Part shown: piece after piece, positions 16,858 to 21,242 of the stretch
Layout of the letters: the number at the start of each line of letters is the position of its first letter
Numbering within the stretch: position 1 is the stretch's first letter
Assembly (NCBI GenBank): GCA_000818945.1
Contig: KN805372.1
Coordinates: 1,182,678 to 1,203,919, forward strand
Source: Schizochytrium sp. CCTCC M209059
Taxonomy: Eukaryota > Sar > Bigyra > Thraustochytrida > Thraustochytriidae
Direction of reading: 5' to 3'
Length of the DNA stretch: 21,242 nucleotides
Made by a program: the position numbers and the translations under genes
The notes under the pieces: generated by a model
The model's database searches: none
What the model saw: only the letters and a program-made list of their open reading frames with translations
Told to the model about the DNA's origin: nothing

Positions 16858-18990
16858 TCATTTGCGTGCAAAAAGACGATACTCTGCAAGTGCTTCGTCA
16901 GGAACGCGCGTTGGCGCGCCGGTGAGAGGTTCGTGGCCCGCCACAGACTTGGGAAAGGCAATTACGTCTGAAATCGTTGGAGTTTCGAGCAAAATTGCAC
17001 AGAGACGATCGACGCCAAGGGCAATTCCAGCGTGCGGAGGGCAGCCGGAGGCAAGTGCGGCGAGCAAGTGGCCAAAGTAAGCCTCAATGCGTTCCTCCGA
17101 AATGCCTAAAACGTGGCGGAAAATGTGCCGCTGCAGGTCAGCATTGTGCACACGAACGGATCCACCACCGAGCTCGGCGCCATTGCAGACAAGGTCGTAG
17201 TGCTGTGCACGGATCTCGAGCACCTCAGCTTGCGAAGGTCCACATAAGTTCGCAGTGCGGACGGTATCGGAACAGCGAAAGGCGCGCAAGATCTCGATAT
17301 CCTCCGGACGCGGCATGGTAAATGGATGATGAGTGGAGCGCAGTTCGTCGTTTTCGCCGAGTTCGAACATGGGGAAGTCCTCGACCCAAAAGATGTCGAG
17401 AGGACGAGTACGTGCCGCGAGGGCTTTCTCACCTGTAGCCTCGCCCACCGCGACACGAGCACGTCCTAACGCTTCGCACAGGGCATCGCGACCCACGCGA
17501 TGCGGCGCGCCCTCGAATTCACAGACGGCCATGACAAAGGCATCACCCGGTTCGCGCGCTCCAAGCGCACCAACGAGTTCAACCTTTTCATCGTCGTTCA
17601 GAGCCTTGAACATCGGGACGATGCTTGGTGGCGGCGAGGGGCCGAGTCGTAATGACTCGAGGTTTCCTGATGAAGAAGTCCGAACCATGACAAGTCCCAC
17701 ACGCGCATGGCGAGGCACGTCAGAGAGCGCAGAAGAGGCAAGTTCTTCCCAGATCTTTCGGCTTGGGGTCCACGCGGAGGCGACTCCTGCCGGGATGCGA
17801 AATGCCCGCGCGGAATAATGTTTCGAGTCCGCCATGGCCGTGTCGAGTCGTGAGAAACCCTCGACGGCCTTCATTTTCATTCCGTAACGCGTGTCCGGCT
17901 TGTCGGATCCATAGGAGAGCATGGCCTCCTCAAAAGACATGCGGGCAAAGGGCGCCTGAACCTCTGCAAAGGCGCGCAATGGCGCGGGAATGTAGCTCGC
18001 CTCCCACGCAGTGCGGCGCGTATTGTCATTTGTACTTGTGGGCCATGTCTCGATACCATGGGCAAAGCGTTCTGCTTCGGTCCGAGCCCCAGTCACGGCA
18101 CGGCCAAGAACGGTTTCGATAACGCCTTGAATGTCTTCAGCGGTGGCAAAGCTCATTTCGAGATCAAGCTGCGTGAACTCGGGCTGACGGTCAGCGCGGC
18201 CGTCTTCATCGCGAAAACAGCGAGCGACTTGAAAGTAACGCTCGATGCCGCCTGCCATAAGAAGTTGCTTGTACTGTTGTGGGCTCTGCGGCAGCGCATA
18301 GCATGTCCCGGGTTCGCCATTGCGCGTGGGCACAAGGAATTCGCGCGCCCCTTCTGGCGTTGACTTGAAGAGAAGAGGCGTTTCGACCTCGACAAAGTCA
18401 AGTGGGTCTTCCGTTAGCGCCGATCGAGCACCCTGCAAAAGCGCCGAGCGCACGCGAAGATTACGCTGCATTTCAGCGCCGCGTAGATCGAGGTGACGTG
18501 AACGCAGTCGCGCTGCTTGACTCGCGAGACCGCTATGGGTCTTGGATGTTTTCTTTGCGCCCTTGTTGTTGTTGTTCTTATCGCGATCGGTGCCAGGTCG
18601 AGGTCGTAGTCTGCGCTCGACAGGGATTGCTGTTGGCACAACTGGCCGATTGAGCACCTCGAGAGACTCAAGTGCGACTTCAACGTGGCCAGTCTTCATG
18701 CGCTCATTGACGTTATCTTCGTCTCGCGGCAAGACGGTGCCGCTGATGCGCACGACGGTCTCCTCGTGCAAATCTTGTGGGATCTCTTGCGCTGCATCCG
18801 CCTTGGCGGCATTCCACACGACTTGAAGACTGCCCTTTGCGTCGCGCAGGCTGATAAAGAGCAGCTGGCCGTACTTGCGCGTCGTCTGGACCCATCCTTG
18901 GGCCTCCACGCGTGTCCCGACAAGGGCCTGGTCCACCTCGCCGCAAGCCACACGCCTCGCCTGCTCCAGCAGCCTCGGAGATTTGCGCAT
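16858..18990 (-). CDS. Aspartyl-tRNA synthetase, bacterial/organellar type
   Basis: The 710-residue class II synthetase charges tRNA-Asp. An OB-fold anticodon-binding domain (about 16-115) includes GWVQTTRKYGQLLFISLRD. The catalytic domain follows, with LRSRHLDLR, PQSPQQYKQLLM, motif 2 RYFQVARCFRDEDGRADRQP (251-270) and motif 3 GIALGVDRLCAIL (655-667). A bacterial-type insertion domain lies at about 370-530. The layout is that of bacterial AspRS and human mitochondrial DARS2, not cytosolic AspRS, so it probably serves the mitochondrion. Residues 1-15 (MRKSPRLLEQARRVA) are basic and amphipathic but short for a targeting peptide. A stop lies 16 codons upstream of this first ATG, so any longer leader needs another exon. 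Residues about 124-158 form a basic, Asn/Lys-rich low-complexity insert. Confidence 0.93.
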   Translation of the reverse strand: MRKSPRLLEQARRVACGEVDQALVGTRVEAQGWVQTTRKYGQLLFISLRDAKGSLQVVWNAAKADAAQEIPQDLHEETVVRISGTVLPRDEDNVNERMKTGHVEVALESLEVLNRPVVPTAIPVERRLRPRPGTDRDKNNNNKGAKKTSKTHSGLASQAARLRSRHLDLRGAEMQRNLRVRSALLQGARSALTEDPLDFVEVETPLLFKSTPEGAREFLVPTRNGEPGTCYALPQSPQQYKQLLMAGGIERYFQVARCFRDEDGRADRQPEFTQLDLEMSFATAEDIQGVIETVLGRAVTGARTEAERFAHGIETWPTSTNDNTRRTAWEASYIPAPLRAFAEVQAPFARMSFEEAMLSYGSDKPDTRYGMKMKAVEGFSRLDTAMADSKHYSARAFRIPAGVASAWTPSRKIWEELASSALSDVPRHARVGLVMVRTSSSGNLESLRLGPSPPPSIVPMFKALNDDEKVELVGALGAREPGDAFVMAVCEFEGAPHRVGRDALCEALGRARVAVGEATGEKALAARTRPLDIFWVEDFPMFELGENDELRSTHHPFTMPRPEDIEILRAFRCSDTVRTANLCGPSQAEVLEIRAQHYDLVCNGAELGGGSVRVHNADLQRHIFRHVLGISEERIEAYFGHLLAALASGCPPHAGIALGVDRLCAILLETPTISDVIAFPKSVAGHEPLTGAPTRVPDEALAEYRLFARK

Positions 18991-19300
18991 GGCGCCTCGC
19001 CGCTCCTCTCCCTCCGCCTGTGCCGCGGGCCTTGCCTATTGAGGTGCGCGGCTCCGCGAGTGTAGACAAAGGCGCCTTTGCCCTCGCTCGTCTTCGCGAC
19101 GAAAAAGTCGGCTCTATCGCTACGCGACTCCGGCGCGTATCGTCCGTCCACGCTTTGCCATGGAGCTGCTGCTCATGCTGATCAGTGGCAGGCAGCTGGA
19201 GGCAAGTATCTTATTAGCGCAACAACGAGGGCGACAACGACGCCGACGATGATGACACAAAGGAAGGCTTTGCACAGGATGATGTCTTTGCGGACGATTG

Positions 19301-19350
19301 AACGAACGAACGAACGAACGAACGAACGAACGAACGAACGAACGAACGAA
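19301..19350. repeat. Microsatellite, AACG units
   Basis: About 12.5 perfect copies of a tetranucleotide cover 50 bases. A repeat of period four cycles through three codons, so all plus frames read repeats of E-R-T-N and minus frames S-F-V-R. Confidence 0.95.
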
Positions 19351-19443
19351 TGACCAAAACAAGAGCAGTAGCTTACTTCGCTCTTGCAGGAATCGATCAA
19401 GCGAAAAATGCAATGCAAAACGCAAAAGTAATGCGAAAAGCAG

Positions 19444-19513
19444 AGGCAAGGCAGAAAAGTTGAGGCAAGGCAGAAAAGCATAGGCAAGGCAGAAAAGCAA
19501 GCAAGCAAGCAAG
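19444..19513. repeat. Three 16-base units at period 19, then GCAA repeat
   Basis: The unit AGGCAAGGCAGAAAAG occurs at 19444, 19463 and 19482, and is followed directly by about four copies of GCAA. The larger unit probably grew from the same AAGCA-rich sequence. Confidence 0.85.
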
Positions 19514-19711
19514 GAGGGAAGAAGGGAAAGACATTTGCAGCGGTCATTAGGAGAAGGAAGAGCGACAACGGTGCAACATGAAATAGCGAGAAATGTCCAG
19601 GAAAGAATGGACTGCAATGGACGGAAAGATGCCTTGTCAAGTCCAAGTTTGGTGGCGCCGGCAAAGACAAGCGCAAGAACGACAAGAAGCGAGCGCATCA
19701 TCGACGGCAAG

Positions 19712-19743
19712 CGAGAGAGAGAGAGAGACAGAGAGAGAGAGAG
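19712..19743. repeat. GA dinucleotide repeat
   Basis: A GA run interrupted once by CA covers about 32 bases. Confidence 0.9.
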
Positions 19744-19821
19744 GACGAGAACGACGGCGTTCAGGCATTCAGTTGCACCAAATACGCCAAGCCCTAAGAA
19801 CAAGACCACCAACAACATCGG

Positions 19822-19850
19822 CCACCACCACCACCACCACCATCATCACC
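19822..19850. repeat. CCA/TCA trinucleotide repeat
   Basis: About nine CCA or TCA units lie in tandem and would read as a histidine tract in one plus frame. Confidence 0.85.
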
Positions 19851-20252
19851 AACGACGATGCCTGACCAATGAATCTGCGGCTTCCCCACACCGGTCGCAG
19901 TCTTTCGAATCTGCGGCTACGCCTGTGCTGGGCCTATCCGCTTCTGCTGGTCGGGAATGCTCACGCTCTGCCCCTCACTCATTCCAAGTCAGTCGCGCCC
20001 CCAATTCTCTCATCCCGCGCGTCTCGCCGTGCCAGGAACGGCGCTGCGCTCACATCCGCCACCCCCGTCTCTCGCACGCAAGTCCCCGTTCTCTACCGCC
20101 CCTCGCACCGGCACGATACGGCCGCGCGGCGCGTCGTTGCCGCCGCCCAGAATTACCACGCCTCGCCTCCTTGTCGAGAATCTCGGTCCCGGCACGGTGC
20201 GGGCTTTGCTCTCCTTGGCCTGGCTCTCTCTATGGCTAGCTGGCTTCGGGCT

Positions 20253-20363
20253 GCCTCGCCTCGCCTTGCTTCGTTTCGCTTTGCTTTGCTTCGCTTCGCT
20301 TTGCTGTGCTTTTCTTTTGCGTCGCTTTGCGTCGCTTTGCTTTGCGTCGCTTCGCGTCGCGCC
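20253..20363. repeat. Imperfect pentanucleotide array, TTCGC/TTTGC
   Basis: About 110 bases consist of interspersed TTCGC, TTTGC, GTCGC and CTCGC units, with a few indels. The variant mix suggests an older, mutated array. Confidence 0.85.
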
Positions 20364-20455
20364 TCCAGGATCGCACGCGCGCTCGCGAGCCGCGGCCAGC
20401 GCGCGTTCTCGGCCGGGACTCCGCCGGAGGTAGTTCTGGCCGCGGCGATCGACGG

Positions 20456-20486
20456 CCATGCCATGCCACGCCATGCCATGCCATGC
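20456..20486. repeat. CCATG pentanucleotide repeat
   Basis: Six tandem CCATG units occur, one of them changed to CCACG. Confidence 0.92.
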
Positions 20487-20750
20487 TTTTTTGCGGCGCC
20501 TCGACGGACTGTTGGCCGCGCGAGGTGCAGCTGCGCTGCGGCAGGGCGTGGACTCGCAGGCGCGGGAGGCAGCGGCGGACGCGACGTTTGTTTGTGTTCG
20601 CACGCGTCGGCAGGCCGGGCGAGGAAGATCGTTTCTGGCCGGGGATGCCGCTGCCAGGGCGAGGCGAGGCACCTCGCCCGCGGGGGCTGACGCGGCGCAG
20701 GAGGATGGGCGGGCGGTTCTTGGCGGCGGCGGTGCTGTGCTGCCTGTGCT

Positions 20751-20822
20751 GCGAGCGAGCGAGCGAGCGAGCGAGCACGTCAAGTCGAGTCAAGTCAAGT
20801 CAAGTCGCGTCGAGCCGAGTCA
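20751..20822. repeat. GCGA tetranucleotide array followed by GTCAA-type pentanucleotides
   Basis: Six and a half GCGA units (20751-20776) are followed almost immediately by about nine GTCAA, GTCGA, GTCGC and GCCGA units. Two motif lengths abut here. Confidence 0.88.
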
Positions 20823-21116
20823 GGAACGAGTCTCGGAGCCGGCTAACAACCCCCGCCCCGGCCGGGACTTCCTTTGATGCGTGCACACGAGGGTAAAAAG
20901 ACACGAAGCCAGCCAGCCACGATCGCGCCTTTCTTACACAGCAAGCAAAACCCGACGACGGCGTCCCGGATCCCGCGGCGACCTCCTCCGCCGGCGCCGC
21001 GCCCAGCGACCCTCGCAGCGCCTCGCAGCGCGGGCCCCGAAGCCCGCGACGCGCGCGCGAGCGCTCCCGCGTGTCCCTCGAGCGGGCGTGCGAGCGAGGT
21101 CTCCGGTCGTTCGTTC

Positions 21117-21150
21117 ATCCATCCATCCATCCATCCATCCATCCATCCAT
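21117..21150. repeat. ATCC microsatellite
   Basis: About 8.5 perfect ATCC units cover 34 bases near the right edge. Confidence 0.95.
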
Positions 21151-21242
21151 CTGGTCGTCCATCGTCATCAATCCAGCATCCCATCAACCCACGCCGGCGT
21201 CCTCGTCCCGCACCGCGCCAGGCCGCGCCGCGCCGCCGCGCG

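Larger units (their letters stand above)
18991..21242. other. Gene-poor, repeat-dense right end
   Basis: The last 2.25 kb contains no coding region I can support. The part nearest 18990 must hold the promoter of the aspartyl-tRNA synthetase gene. Open frames as long as 273 codons occur, but they run through simple repeats and have biased composition (Arg/Ser/Ala or Lys/Arg). From about 19,300 on there are at least nine separate short tandem repeats with different motifs. GC content rises strongly after about 19,900. A gene starting beyond the right edge is possible. Confidence 0.5.

Noticed and set aside
19120..19818. A 232-codon minus-strand frame with a hydrophobic, Leu/Ser-rich product
   Set aside because: It runs through the AACG and GA microsatellites, which create its S-F-V-R and L-S repeats. 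Composition comes from the repeats, not from selection.
19869..20690. A 273-codon plus-strand frame in the GC-rich right end
   Set aside because: It is Ala/Arg/Ser-rich, crosses two pentanucleotide arrays, and overlaps equally long frames in other phases, as expected for stop-poor GC-rich DNA.
1..21242. tRNA, rRNA, CRISPR array, transposase or bacterial defence genes
   Set aside because: I looked for tRNA T-loop motifs, regularly spaced direct repeats and mobile-element proteins on both strands. I found no convincing example.

Overview
This is a nuclear eukaryotic window. Coding regions are long and mostly intron-free, both strands are used, and intergenic gaps are 0.25-2 kb. At least one clear GT-AG intron is present and simple-sequence repeats are abundant. 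The product set (an SFI1-type centrin-binding protein, an HspBP1/Fes1 Hsp70 exchange factor, TMEM151-family membrane proteins and an organelle-type aspartyl-tRNA synthetase) fits a compact protist genome. A stramenopile such as a thraustochytrid would match the gene style, but that is a guess: no marker in the window settles the taxon.

Layout, left to right. An SFI1-like repeat protein (minus, 202-2904) is divergent from a two-exon short-chain dehydrogenase of bacterial D-mannonate oxidoreductase type (plus, 3832-4746). The dehydrogenase converges on a Fes1/HspBP1 homologue (minus, 5032-6039). Next comes a small TMEM151-family cluster on the plus strand: a decayed pseudogene copy (6965-7961) and two intact tandem paralogues (8710-9825 and 10111-11034). 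The second converges on an AKR7-type aldo/keto reductase (minus, 11279-12379). A 1.6 kb divergent intergenic region with palindromes and a G-quadruplex motif separates that gene from an unrecognised polytopic membrane protein (plus, 14026-15186). A damaged or multi-exon ankyrin-repeat gene (plus, about 15369-16426) follows; its frame is broken at a 22-base poly-C run. The aspartyl-tRNA synthetase (minus, 16858-18990) is next. The last 2.2 kb holds no gene I can support and is packed with many different short tandem repeats.

The neighbours do not form an obvious pathway and there is no operon-like arrangement. The only real gene-family structure is the TMEM151 cluster, which shows duplication, divergence and decay side by side. 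I see no CRISPR array, tRNA, rRNA, transposase or bacterial defence system. The observations most worth following up are the TMEM151 cluster with its unevenly preserved pseudogene, the poly-C run that switches frame inside an ankyrin repeat, the intron-bearing bacterial-type uronate-pathway dehydrogenase, and the orphan membrane protein.
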